Source: Cephalopachus bancanus (lineage: Eukaryota > Chordata > Mammalia > Primates > Tarsiidae). From it: 64,000 bases of DNA. Under the pieces are notes generated by a model. It saw only the letters and a program-made list of their open reading frames with translations, did no database searches and was not told the origin of the DNA. Made by a program: the position numbers and the translations under genes. Below, in pieces: positions 1 to 9,662 of this stretch; the stretch's first letter is position 1; each line of letters starts with the position of its first letter. The DNA lies in the NCBI GenBank assembly GCA_027257055.1, contig JAPVLO010000276.1, positions 434,001-498,000 of the forward strand. The letters are read 5' to 3'.

Positions 1-331
1 AGCGACAAGGCTGGGGCTGGGACTGTGGACGGAGAGGACGGGTTTGAGGAAATCTTGTGATAAGGAGAGGGAGGCTCTCTAGGCTGAGGTGAAGATGCTC
101 TGGGTCCCTCTATCCAAAACCTCTTACACCTCTCAGTGAAGCCGTGTGTGCTGGCCATGATGGAGTCAGGATGTGCCCATCTTTTGGAAGCTGGGCGGTT
201 GGCTAGTGGCAGTGGCTGGAGCAATGCCGCCTTCTAGTGGTGTATTATGCAAGTGCAGTCAATAGATGCGCCAGAGCGCCCAGAGAGCCCAGAGCTGCCC
301 TGGGGGCTCCCACCCCTACCTCTCCTGGGGT
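1..331. other. single-copy DNA, nothing recognised
   Basis: No repeat family, exon-like frame or simple-sequence tract is visible. The stretch ends in the target site of the first Alu. Confidence 0.5.
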
Positions 332-345
332 CACAGGCTGCCTTT

Positions 346-627
346 TTTTTTTTGAGTTGGAGTCTCACTCACCTAGACTGGAGTTCAGTGGCCGCTCCCG
401 GTCACTGCAATCTCGACCTGCTGGACTCCGGCGATCCTTCCGCCTCAGCCTTCCAAGTGGCTGGAACTACAGGTGTGCGCTACCACGCCTGGATAATTTT
501 TGATTTATTGTAGAGATGAGGTCTCGCCAAGTTGCCCAGGCGGGTCTCGAACCCGCGGGCTCAGGCAATCCACTCACCTCGGCCTCCCAAAGTGCTGGGA
601 TTACAGGCTGAGCCACTGAGCCTGGCC
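346..627 (-). mobile_element. Alu SINE, tarsier-type dimer
   Basis: The + strand opens with the T tract that is the complement of the poly(A) tail, followed by GAGTTGGAGTCTCAC, and ends at CTGAGCCACTGAGCCTGG, the complement of the Alu 5' end. A target-site duplication CACAGGCTGCCTTTT flanks it at about 332-345 and 628-641. The long duplication and near full length suggest a fairly recent L1-driven insertion. The forms GGCTCAGCC and ATTGTAGAGATGAGG set it apart from AluS/AluY. Confidence 0.93.
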
Positions 628-641
628 ACAGGCTGCCTTTT

Positions 642-1270
642 GATCGGCCTATGTTTTGATCCTTGGGTGTCTCAGTCCTGTCTCTGGCCTCCCGTCTGTC
701 AGCCTTGAGGTGTGTGTACCTCGGTGTGTCCCTTTGCTTTTGGCTTGTGTTAGCCGGCATTCCCTGGTGTAGATCTCTCTCTCTGTCTTCCTGCTGGCTT
801 GGGCTGTCTGCTCCTCTGTGTCTGTGACTGGCTTCTCCTCTTTCTCCCTGGTCCCGGCTCTCGATTCTTCTTTTCCATCTATCTCTGACTCACTCCTTGC
901 TCTCCTCCGCTGTCCCTTGGGTCCCCGAGCTGGGTCACGCCTGCCCTCTCCATAGCATTAAAGCTGATTCTTGAGAAATGTGAGGACTTTTTTGCTTTTT
1001 CCAGGATGAGTCAGGAACTCCTGGAGGGATGAGGGCTCAGGCCCCACCCGGCAGTGACCTCGGAGAGTGTGCACAAGGTCAGAGGAGCCTCTGGCTGAGC
1101 CGAGACTGTGACAAGAGTTTCCAAAATATGCTTATGGGTCTGGTCAGGGCTGGGCATGTTCCAGCAGGAGTCAGGGAAGAAGAGTGAGTGAGCTGGCTGG
1201 AGTCCCCGGGGCCCCACCTAACTCTGCTGCCTCCCTGATGCCTCTGGCCACTTCCCTCTCTGTGCTCTCA
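642..1270. other. single-copy, CT-rich DNA
   Basis: Pyrimidine-rich DNA (about 770-900) with no recognised repeat or gene. The short open frames here have no family resemblance I can name. Confidence 0.45.
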
Positions 1271-1280
1271 TAGCTCCTAG

Positions 1281-1480
1281 GACTGTGGTGCTCGCTACAG
1301 TAGCCACTGGTCACGTGCGACAGTTTACATTTAAATGAACTAAAATCAGATACAATGAAAAATTTAGTTTCTCAGTTGTGCTAGCCACATTTCAAATATT
1401 CAACGTCTGCAAGTGGCTAGCAGTTACTGACCACGTTGGCCAGTACAGACAGAGAAAATTAGCAGTATCACAGAAAGTTC
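1281..1480 (+). mobile_element. hAT-like MER DNA transposon relic
   Basis: The segment contains GTAGCCACTGGTCACGTG, GCTAGCCACATTTCAAAT and CAAGTGGCTAGCAGTTACTG. These are degenerate versions of the GTGGCTAGTGGCTACC motifs of a common mammalian non-autonomous MER repeat. Terminal repeats and target duplication are too decayed to place the ends. The subfamily is not assigned. Confidence 0.5.
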
Positions 1481-1624
1481 CGCTAGTCAGCACTGTCATA
1501 GAGCAATCTTGGGCCAACACCCCTTTTCTTAGATACTTTCCTGCCCTCAGAACAAGGGTGGGACCATGATATGTCCATCTTGGGATCCCCAGGGCCCACA
1601 TGTCAGGTAATACACATTTGTTGA

Positions 1625-1688
1625 CTGGCTGGCTGGCTGGATGAATACATAGAAAGATGGATGGATGGATGGACGGACGGACGGATGG
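1625..1688. repeat. GGCT/GGAT/GGAC tetranucleotide repeat
   Basis: A short (GGCT)n run is followed by (GGAT)n that grades into (GGAC)n, a compound tetranucleotide microsatellite. Confidence 0.9.
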
Positions 1689-1975
1689 GTAGCCAGATCC
1701 AGGCCTTGGGGACAGCTGTCAGGGCTCACAGCTCTGCCCAGATTGTTACCAGCAGCTGGGCCTGGACAGCCAGGACAGTCGGGGCTGGAGCAGGGTTCTG
1801 ATCCAGTGGGAGCTCAGTGGCGGACTCTGTGCCAAGCCGGCAGACAGCACTCAGCTCAGTATCCTGGGAACCTCCAAGCCCCCAGAGCACCCATCCTCCT
1901 TGTTTGGACTGCTCTGTGGGGAAAAGGATCTGCCCATCACTGGGCAGGAGAGAGGGTGGTCAAGTGGTCAGGTAC
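1689..1975. other. single-copy DNA
   Basis: No recognised repeat or exon. Confidence 0.4.
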
Positions 1976-2132
1976 TGCACACACACACTAGCATTTACAA
2001 AAACACACACCTATGCAGACACACACTAAAACAAACGCACTGACATGCGTGCCCACAGACATACACAGAGAGACACACGCTGACATCCATGCTCACATAT
2101 GCACACAGATACATGCTCATGGACACACACAT

Positions 2133-2171
<39 letters not shown>
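1976..2171. repeat. degenerate CA-rich tract with perfect (AC)n core
   Basis: Interrupted ACAC/ATGC blocks from 1976 lead into a pure (AC)n run at about 2134-2170. All long frames across it (His/Thr-rich on +, Val/Cys-rich on -) are microsatellite translations and not genes. Confidence 0.92.
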
Positions 2172-2172
<1 letters not shown>

Positions 2173-3239
2173 CTCCCCTCAAACCCTTTAATAGCTGCCA
2201 GAGCTCTCTGGACACTGACTTTTGTCAAGATTGGAAGCAGCCTCAGGGAGACAGGACAGGGTGGAAATTCTGCAGCCATGTCTGACCCACGCCTAGAGGG
2301 ACGCGTCAGCTGGCTGCCCAGGGCGGTGGGCTCCAGGGCAGGAATTAGAGGGGCTCCAGGAATGTGCAGGAATTAGAGGGGCTCTGCTGACCTGCGGAGG
2401 CAGAGGAACTCTGTGGGGCAGGACTGAGCCAGGCCTTGGAGTGCAGGTGAAGCGAGTGGAGACCTGGTGTGCAGGGGGGTTCGCATGGGCCAGGAGCCCC
2501 CTTCCCAACTGGCCCCATCCATTCCCGTACTGCTGCTTCCCACCATGATTTCTCAGCATCTTTGTGCCATAAGCCCCAGAAATTACCCCCTGGGCTCTGG
2601 TCCAGGAGCAGGTCCCCAGGGGTGGTGGGGGAGGGTTATCTGCTGGTCATCTGCCTGCCTGTCCTGTCCTAACAACCCAGGACTCCTGACTGGGGCACCG
2701 GTAGCCTGAGTCCTCTTTGGGGTGTGGGCCTGTCTCCACCGGGGCTGCATGGGGTGAGGAGCAGGAAGAAAGCCTTCTGGACCTCCCCAGTGCTTTGCTA
2801 GGGGTTCAGGGTCCTAGCGCTCACCCAGAGAGCTCCAAGTATATCCCAGGAGAGAGAGAGAGAGAGAGAGATGGAAGTGGGCAGGGTGACCTCTGGCACG
2901 TGGGAGGGAAGTGGCCGAGCCCCTCTGGGGGTGGTGGGTCGCAGGGATCTCCTTTGAAGACTGAGACCCGCCAGGTCTCTTTGTGTGGCCCTGAATGACG
3001 GGGCTACGGGGGAGGTGCTGTCTGAGGAGTGGAGAGGGGGTGTGTGGGTGAGGGGCTTGGAAGCTGATGAGGAGCCCGCTGACAGAGTCTAACCCAGGAC
3101 CAGGACCCTCATGTCACAGGCCTGAGGCTGCCAGGAAACAGGGCTGGCTCTGGAGCTGTGGGCAGGATGGGACTGGGCCCAGTTCAGGGTCCCGGCTCTC
3201 CAAGAGGTGATGGAGCATGGGGGAGAGGTGGGGGCTTTG
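2172..3239. other. single-copy DNA with a small direct repeat and a GA microsatellite
   Basis: Mostly unique sequence. The 18-mer CAGGAATTAGAGGGGCTC occurs at 2339-2356 and 2367-2384, a 28-bp step. A (GA)n run lies at 2850-2871. No exon-like frame was recognised. Confidence 0.55.
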
Positions 3240-3385
3240 GACTCGGGGAGGGAGCTCCGGTCCCAGCACTCCACCCTGGCACTGGCCTCTCTAGGCCTCC
3301 TCATCTGTGAAGAATGAGGGTGGCAATACTTTACGGGCACATCCCTTCCACATCAAGGGAAGCCATGAGTGAAAATGCCAGGCAT
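3240..3385 (+). mobile_element. probable MIR fragment
   Basis: GCCTCCTCATCTGTGAAGAA followed by a short A/T-rich decay matches the conserved MIR core (CCTCAGTTTCCTCATCTGTAAAATG) only loosely. The ends are uncertain. Confidence 0.45.
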
Positions 3386-3449
3386 GTCAAAGTGCTCCAG
3401 AAGGGAGAGTCAGTCTCTCCCCTTCTCCCCCCTTCCCTCCCTTCCTCCT

Positions 3450-4170
3450 CTTATAATTCATACTCCATAAAATTGACCCCTTTGAAGTGTACAATTCAGT
3501 GTTTTTTAAGCATATTCACAGAATCGTGCAGCCCTCACGCCTACCTAATTCCCAAACATTTTCATCACCCCAAAAGGAAGCCTTGTTCCCATTAGCAGAC
3601 ACCACCCATTCTCCCTCCGCCCAGTCCCTGGAAACCACTAATCTACTCTACAGAGAAATCTTGTCTCTACAGATTCACCTGTTTTGGACATTTTGTATAA
3701 ATGGGATCATACAGTGCATGATCTTTTGTGACTGGCTTCTTTCTCTCAGCATATTGTCCTCAAGGCTCGCCATGTTGTAACATGTGTCAGAACTTTCTTC
3801 CTTTTCGTGGCTGAATAATATTCCATTGTATGGATATACTTTTTATTTACTCATTTGTCTTTTGATGGACTTTTGAGTCATTTCCACTTTTGGCTATTGA
3901 AAATAATACTGTTACGAATATTTGTATACAAGTTTTTTGTGTGGACATGTTTTTATTTTTCTTGGGTACATACCTTGGAGTGGAATTGCTGAATCCTATG
4001 GTAACTCTAGGTTTAAGTTTTTGAGGAACTGTCCAGTGGTTATCCAAAGTGGCTGCACCATTTTACAGTCCCATCAGCAGGGTGCAAGGGTTCCAGCTTC
4101 CCACATCCTTGTCAACACTTGTTATTGTCTGTTTTTTTTATCCTAGCTATCCTGGTGGGAGTGAAGTGTA
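3450..4170 (-). mobile_element. L1M LINE, ORF2 3' end and 3' UTR, antisense
   Basis: On the + strand the order is the complement of an L1 3' UTR (AATTCCCAAACATTTTCATC), then AATAATATTCCATTGTATGG, GTGTGGACATGTTTTTATT, GGAGTGGAATTGCTGAATCC and CAAAGTGGCTGCACCATTTT. These are complements of the C-terminal part of L1 ORF2. It is a 5'-truncated, ancient mammalian L1 with no coding capacity. Confidence 0.93.
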
Positions 4171-4354
4171 TCTTATCTGGAAGTACAATCAGATCTCCTC
4201 TGCTCTCATATTTCTTCCCTACTCCTCCTCCAACATGTTTTCCCCTTTGTACCCTGACCACCCATCAGCATGCAAGCAGGCATTTCTTTTTTTCCACCTT
4301 AAAAAAAAAAAGAATTGTCTTTATCCATTACCCATCTGGCTACCTCCCCACTGC
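4171..4354. other. single-copy or decayed repeat, pyrimidine-rich
   Basis: Sits between the L1 and an Alu and contains a short A11 run at about 4302. No family recognised. Confidence 0.35.
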
Positions 4355-4654
4355 TCTCTTTCTTTTTTTCTTTTTGAGTCGGAGTCTCACTCTGTCGCCC
4401 AGGCTGGAGTGCAGTGGCACGCTCAGGGCTACTGCAACCTAACCTGCTGGGCTTAGGCGATCCTTCCACCTCAGCCTTCCAAGTAGCTAGAACTACAGAC
4501 ATGCACCACCAAGCCCAGCTAATTTTTTGATTTATTGTAAAGACGATGTCTCACCAAATTGCCCAGGCTGATCCTGAATCCCTGGATTCAGGAAATCTGC
4601 CTGTCTCAACCTCCCAACCTCCTGGGATTACAGGCATGAGCCACCGCACCCATC
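4355..4654 (-). mobile_element. Alu SINE, antisense
   Basis: A T-rich tail complement precedes GAGTCGGAGTCTCACTCTG, then both Alu arms, ending GAGCCACCGCACCCATCC. It carries the tarsier-type right arm (GGCGATCCTTCCACCTC) and is more decayed than the copy at 346-627. Confidence 0.92.
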
Positions 4655-5419
4655 CTCTCTCTCCTCCCTTTTACAGCGAAATGCCACAAAGGAATTTTCT
4701 CAACTTGTCTCTAGTCTCTCCTTTTATTCTCTCTTGAACTTACTCCTGTCTGGCTTTTGTCCCCACCTGATACCAAAGCCTTCTTAACGCCACCGCCACC
4801 GTGATCTTTTCGTTGCTGAGCCCCGACTTAAGGATCCCTGGCTTTTTACAAGTTGGTCACTTTCTCCTCTTTCCTGACGTGGGTTCCAGGAAGCCCCCCT
4901 TCCTGGTGTCCTCTTCCTCACCCTCCTTCCCTGTTTCTCAGCATCTTCTCGACCTTGCAGTATCAGAGGGCTCTGCGCTCCGTCCTTAGTTCCTTCACCT
5001 TGCTTTCAGAGTCTCTGAGATCTCATCCAGTGCCACTTTAAATGTCACCCACGTGCTGTTGACACCAACGGAAGCTCCAGGCAGAGCCTCTCCTCTGAGT
5101 GCCAGACCCATTCACCCAACTGCCCTTTGACATTTCCCCTGGCAACTGTGACCCGTCGGATCCCGATCTCCCCCATCAAGCCTGCCAATCCCGCCTCCCA
5201 GTGAAGGGCAGCGCTGTTTTATCTGTGGCCAAGGCCAAAGCCTGGAGTCGACCTTGGCTCCACTCCTTCTCTCACATGCCAGAAAATCCTGTCATTTCTC
5301 CTCCTCCTCACAACCTGGGCTGCCCTAGGGTCAAACTGCCTGGAAGTGGCAGTGGCCTCTTCACTGGTATCCCTGTTTCCACCCTTACTCTTAAGCAGAG
5401 CACCCAGGGAGAGCCTTTT

Positions 5420-5701
5420 TTTTTTTGAGTTGGAGTCTCACTCTGCGGCCCAGACTAGAGTGCAATGGCCGCTCCCGGCCACCGCAGCCTCGACCTGCTG
5501 GGCTCCGGCGATCCTTCCGCCTCAGCCTTCTAGGTAGCCGGAATTACAGGCATGCGCTACCACGCCCGGCTGATTTTTTTTTTTTTGGATTTTTTGTAGA
5601 GATGAGGTCTCGCTGCCCAAGCGGGTCTCGAACCCACGGGCTCAGGCAATCCACTCACCTCAGCCTCCCAAAGGCATGGGATGACAGGCTGAGCCACTGA
5701 G
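5420..5701 (-). mobile_element. Alu SINE, variant with two right-end deletions
   Basis: Flanked by the perfect 15-bp target duplication CAGGGAGAGCCTTTT at 5405-5419 and 5702-5716. It has GTCTCGCTGCCC where other copies have GTCTCGCCAAGTTGCCC, and CCCAAAGGC in place of CCCAAAGTGCTGGG. The copy at 63285-63569 shares both changes, suggesting a common source gene. Confidence 0.95.
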
Positions 5702-6144
5702 CAGGGAGAGCCTTTTAAATGCAACGAGGCTGTGCTATTCCTCGGCTCAGAGCCCAGCAATGAGGCCCCTTCTCATGGAGGCAGAGCCCTGGCGATGGCC
5801 TTCCAGGTCCTTCAGGATCTGAGCCCACCCCTGCCCCCTCCACCCTCCACTCAACCCTGCCCCTTTCTGGGCCTCAGATGCCCCAGGCAGGACTCGGGTC
5901 CTTGCACTTGCGGTTCCCTCTGTCTGGGATGTCCTAACTCTGGAATGTGTTTGTCCTCATCTTCCAGATTTGACTTGAATGTCACTGCCTCGGTGAAGCC
6001 CTGTCTGGCCACTTTATGTAAAATCACAACCTCCCGAACACTCCCCTCCTGCCTTCTGCTTTATTTTTCTCCTTGGTGCTCATTTGTCTAAAATCCTGTA
6101 TATGTTACGCGTCAACCTTGTTTATTCCCTGCTTCCCTCACTAG

Positions 6145-6242
6145 AATGTAATCTCGGGCAACCCCTTTGGGTCCCCTCCCACTGTGGGAGCTTTCCTGTT
6201 CTCTTAATAAACCCTACTTTCTAAAAAAAAAAATGTAATCTC
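6145..6242 (+). mobile_element. TINE-like insert: polyadenylated 3' end of an LTR, with target duplication
   Basis: The insert at 6156-6231 reads like the end of a retroviral LTR R region: CACTGTGGGAGCTTTCCTG, a polyadenylation signal AATAAA at 6206-6211, then about a dozen bases and a poly(A) tail from about 6223. It is bounded by the perfect 11-bp duplication AATGTAATCTC at 6145-6155 and 6232-6242. Poly(A) and duplication point to L1-driven copying of a polyadenylated LTR transcript, not retroviral integration, which would leave TG...CA ends and a 4-6 bp duplication. It has no coding content. Confidence 0.8.
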
Positions 6243-6350
6243 CTTAAGGGCAGGGCTTTTAGTTTGTTTTGCTCACTACTGTATACTCAACCCCTAAAAT
6301 AACCACTGTCGCATGGGAGATGCTGGGTAAACATTAGTTGAATGAATGAA

Positions 6351-6999
6351 TCGATGTCGATATTCTGTAAGTTCTCTGATGCCAGTTCTTTGAAGCTGGA
6401 GCAACCCCTAAGGCTATGCCACAGGTAGCCAGGAGGTGGCATTGTGACTTCAGAAATGGCAGACCCTGCCTGCCCAGCCACTTAGAAATCCAACCGCACA
6501 GACACCCACTTCAGAGGCAAAATTCTGGGATACGTGTGTGTGATCATGTATGCCTCCCAGGTCAGTCTGCTGCTTTTCTCATCTCCTGCAGGACTGCAGG
6601 CAACCTGTGGTCATTTCTGGGCAGGGGAGGGTCACCAACCCCATCTATGTCCCAAGCCCAGGTAACAGAGAGGTGTCTGGACTGGGCAGCCTTTGGAAGC
6701 TGAGCAGATTTGGTTAGATGCCCAGAATCTTTCATGAAGCCCTGGGACAGACGGCAGGGTTTCCCTGCCCATCTCATCTGCTCTCAGCCATGTGACTCGT
6801 CCCGCAAGCCTGGGTCAGCCTGAGCCTTTGGCCTGTGTCCAACTTTGGCTACGCTCAGTAGCCAGAAGAACCCTTGTTTCCCTCCTCAGGAGGAGAGGAA
6901 ATCTAAGGACCCTGAGCACTGTGTTCCTGTGCTTCTCACAGTCAATACAGAGAGGCATGTACAAGGACTCTGGGCCCAAACAAGGGCCCATTGTTGGCT
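6351..6999. other. single-copy DNA
   Basis: No recognised repeat or exon-like segment. Confidence 0.4.
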
Positions 7000-7170
7000 C
7001 TGTCATCTGCCAGCTGGGTGACCTTGGCCAGGCTCTGAGCATCAGTCTTGTCGTCTGTCCAGTGGGAGAGACATGCCTGCCTCAGAGGTTGTGGGGAGGT
7101 TAGAGCTTGTAAAACACCTGTCTAGTTCTGGGCAGATGTGACCGGAGCCCTCAGTCAGTGCTAGCTCCCA
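7000..7170 (+). mobile_element. MIR SINE
   Basis: GTCATCTGCCAGCTGGGTGA, CCTTGGCCAGGCTCTGAGC, a degraded CATCTGTAAAATGGG box and GGTTGTGGGGAGGTTAGAG follow MIR order and spacing. Confidence 0.75.
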
Positions 7171-7244
7171 TCACAGGCAGTGGCAGGGTTGACTGGGCAC
7201 TTAGGTTGGACCTGGAGGAGGGTGGCAGCCCGGCCTTTGATGGG

Positions 7245-7450
7245 TCATTCACTTACTCAAACACCTATGCAATGCAGCTCTCAAGGGCCCAGGGTTGTGT
7301 AGGGCTTTGGGGAACTGTATGGACCCAAACGTCTTTCCTTCTGTGTTCTAGAAACTAAGAATTAATGGGAGAGACAGGACTAAACCCACATGAAACCAAG
7401 TCAAATAACAAACATGAGACAGTACAAGAAATGTCAGAAGATGGCTAGTG
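7245..7450 (-). mobile_element. probable L2 3' fragment, antisense
   Basis: CATTCACTTACTCAAACACC and the following GGGCTTTGGGGAACTGTATG, GAGACAGGACTAAACCCAC match the complement of an L2 3' end in order. The match is weak. Confidence 0.45.
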
Positions 7451-8386
7451 ATGAATTGGCCAGTGAGAGGGACAGACAGGAAGTGCTGTGAGCCTGGCCA
7501 GAGGAGCGGTGGGCCGTGTGACCCAGGGAGGTCACCCTGGCCTTGGACGGGGGAGGCAGGTGGAGGTCATGGCCATGCTGTGCTGGGAACCAGCTTGTGT
7601 TGATGCCAGCTGTGCCCTCCTCCACCTCTCCACTGATGTCCTCTGCCCACAGCCTGGTCTTGGACTGGTTTCTAGAAGCTGCTCCTGACTGCGATCCACG
7701 GGTCAGGCTGGAAAGAAGAGATGGGCGGGAGGAGTTCTGCTGCCTGCCTGGAGCTGGAGCTGGCATCAGCTGAGAACACCTGGAGTCTGACCTGGCCCTT
7801 GCCCAGGGCATGATTCCAAAGATGGTACCATGTCTGTGGACACAGAGCTGTGCAGGAAGATGCCCTGAGCAAAGGGACCCTGGTCTCACCGAGCATGGCT
7901 GGGGGTGGGGGGAGCCATCAGGATGGGGGCTCCTCCGCTGGGCCAGGGGTCAGTCAGGACATTTCTGCAGGACCCCATGGGTGGGGAGCAGATGAGGGAC
8001 ATCGCCATCCTGCCCACAAAGTTCTAATGTAGCTTTTAGGACGCATTCAACTGCCAAGAGCTCCTGAAAGCCACTACCTCCAGAGGATGACAAAGAAACA
8101 CAGAGGTCACGAGCGCCATCTCCTGGTGAGAGCTCCACCAGCATGCCCAAGAAAACTGTGGCCCACTGCCCTGGACCCTCAACACGTTTTCCAGGCTACG
8201 TCCAAGCCAAGAAGCCTTCAGGATTCTGGGTTACCGTGGGGGTGAGTCCGGAAAGGGCGGGAATGACTACAGCACCCTCCAGCCCTTCCCTTTCTCAGAT
8301 CTGTGGCCACCATCCCCGGCAACAGCAGAGCCGTGGCCGGCCCGCGGCCAACATTCTGTGCCAGATCTCAGACCTGCCGCCTCTGA
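7451..8386. other. single-copy DNA
   Basis: GC-rich, mainly unique sequence. Open frames on both strands (for example 7434-7889 on -, 151 codons) have no recognisable domain and probably reflect composition. Confidence 0.4.
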
Positions 8387-8432
8387 CCCTCCTCCCACCC
8401 TCCTCCCACCCTCCTCCCACCCTCCTCCCTCC
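8387..8432. repeat. 11-bp C-rich minisatellite, about four units
   Basis: About four head-to-tail units of CCCTCCTCCCA. On the - strand the runs of three G are separated by alternating 4-nt and 1-nt loops, a canonical G-quadruplex pattern. Confidence 0.92.
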
Positions 8433-8699
8433 TTTAACCTGGTCCTCCAGTGTCCCCAAGGAAGAGATTGAGGCAGCAGGAAAGGACCCCACCTCAGAGA
8501 CCCTGTCCCTGGCTCACTGCCCACAACAGCTGGTCTCTGAGGCTTCTTCTGCCAGGGAAGCTGTCGCCTTGGGTGGCCCTGCAGGTGCTGGGCACAGAGG
8601 CCCAGGCTGGTCTGGAGGGTCTGCTGCCTCTGGCCCCTCCCTGCTCGGCTGGATTTGGTGCTGCGACTCTGCCCATGTCCTCGCTTGGCCCAGCTGTCT
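8433..8699. other. single-copy GC-rich DNA
   Basis: Nothing recognised beyond a chance open frame of 273 codons that spans 8143-8964 and runs through the neighbouring minisatellite. Confidence 0.4.
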
Positions 8700-8960
8700 G
8701 CCTCGCACAGAAGTCGATGCTGGCCCCGCTAGGCATGCGGCTGCTGCTGCGATCAGAGCCTGTTTGTTCTACCGCACCCCTCCCCCCCACACAGAGCAGA
8801 GCGAGTGCTCACTTAGATTAATTAATCTGCTGCCCAGCCTGCTCCTCCGACCCATCTTTTATTCATGGACAAGCAGCGTTCTCCGTTTTACCAGGACTCG
8901 GGCATCAATATTTCATCCTTGCTTCACATGCCAGCTCCCTGTTCCCTGCCTCTTGTTTCT
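8700..8960. promoter_or_regulatory. candidate distal regulatory element with TAAT palindrome
   Basis: Single-copy island with retained CpGs, a perfect 14-bp palindrome AGATTAATTAATCT at 8815-8828 (two opposed TAAT homeodomain cores) and TTTTATTCATGG close by. This resembles conserved non-coding enhancers, but conservation was not tested. Confidence 0.4.
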
Positions 8961-9239
8961 GTAGCACTAGGACCCAGAAGACTAGGACCTGGGGCATGCT
9001 GGCCAGGCTGGGGCCTTGTCCAACTCCCCCTCTCCCTTTGCCCCCTCCGCCCCCCACTGCCCTCGACTCCCCAGCAGTCAGAAAAGCAAAGCAGAGCAGG
9101 GCCAGGTTTGGAAGGGCTGTCCCAGGACTCTGAGGGGGGCTGGAGGTTCGTTCGTCCTGGGGACAGGCTGGGGCTAGCATGGCCTGTCCTGCTACGGCTC
9201 TGCTGGGTTTCAGGATTGAAGATGAGGGTTGTGAAGTGC
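8961..9239. other. single-copy GC-rich DNA
   Basis: No recognised repeat or gene. Confidence 0.4.
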
Positions 9240-9345
9240 CCAGCACATAGTAAGTGCTCATTTTTCTTCCTCTTTTCGTCCAGTGTTCATTTCTGTTCAT
9301 TTTCCCAACCCTGTGCCTAGGCAGTTGAATGAATGATGGGAAGGA
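9240..9345 (+). mobile_element. MIR/L2 3' fragment
   Basis: CCCAGCACATAGTAAGTGCTC is the MIR/L2 3' signature, followed by CAGTTGAATGAATGATGGG, typical of L2 tails. Confidence 0.6.
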
Positions 9346-9581
9346 ATGAGGTGATCACAGCATGCAGGGGGCAGGAACACTCTCCTCACCCACCCCACTT
9401 CGTCTTTCTTCTTACCTCCTCAGCTCCCAGACTTTCAGGCTTCCAAGCAGGTGCCTGGGACCACGAGGGCTGAATTTCAGACACGAAGCGGCCCTTACCC
9501 TGGATCCTAGGGCTTGTAACCTGGGTCTGTGGAGGACCTTCCGGAGGGGGCGTGAACCCTGGAGACACAAAACCAAGTGTG

Positions 9582-9583
<2 letters not shown>
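9346..9583. other. single-copy DNA
   Basis: No recognised element. Confidence 0.4.

Positions 9584-9659
<76 letters not shown>
9584..9659. repeat. compound (TG)n(AG)n microsatellite
   Basis: About 40 bp of alternating TG passes directly into about 36 bp of AG. The TG part is Z-DNA-prone and the AG part is a purine/pyrimidine mirror tract. Confidence 0.95.

Positions 9660-9662
<3 letters not shown>

Larger units (their letters stand above)
4655..6350 (+). mobile_element. long L2 LINE copy, interrupted twice
   Basis: The order of matches follows L2 ORF2 into the 3' end: CTGTCTGGCTTTTGTCCCCA, CCAACTGCCCTTTGACATTTC, GGAGTCGACCTTGGCTCCAC, GCCTTCCAGGTCCTTCAGGA, TCCCTCTGTCTGGGATGTCC, then the tail GGGCAGGGCTTTTAGTTTG and TTGAATGAATGAATCGATG. 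It is split by an Alu (5420-5701) and a short LTR-derived insert (6156-6231). Stops and frameshifts are frequent, so it is a dead copy. L2 stopped moving early in mammalian history, and both insertions are younger. Confidence 0.82.

Noticed and set aside
346..627. GGTCTCGAACCCGC-type tRNA-like B-box motif in Alu copies
   Set aside because: It is the internal polymerase III promoter of 7SL-derived Alus. No cloverleaf forms around it.
1995..2285. His/Thr- and Val/Cys-rich frames
   Set aside because: Translations of the CA microsatellite on both strands.
2339..2384. Possible CRISPR-like short repeat pair
   Set aside because: Only two copies separated by 10 bp, in a primate genome. A trivial local duplication.
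8143..8964. 273-codon open frame on the + strand, the longest in the window
   Set aside because: It runs straight through the CCCTCCTCCCA minisatellite and an AT-rich island, is Pro/Ser/Leu-rich by composition, shows no domain, and CpG-poor GC-rich DNA often gives such frames.
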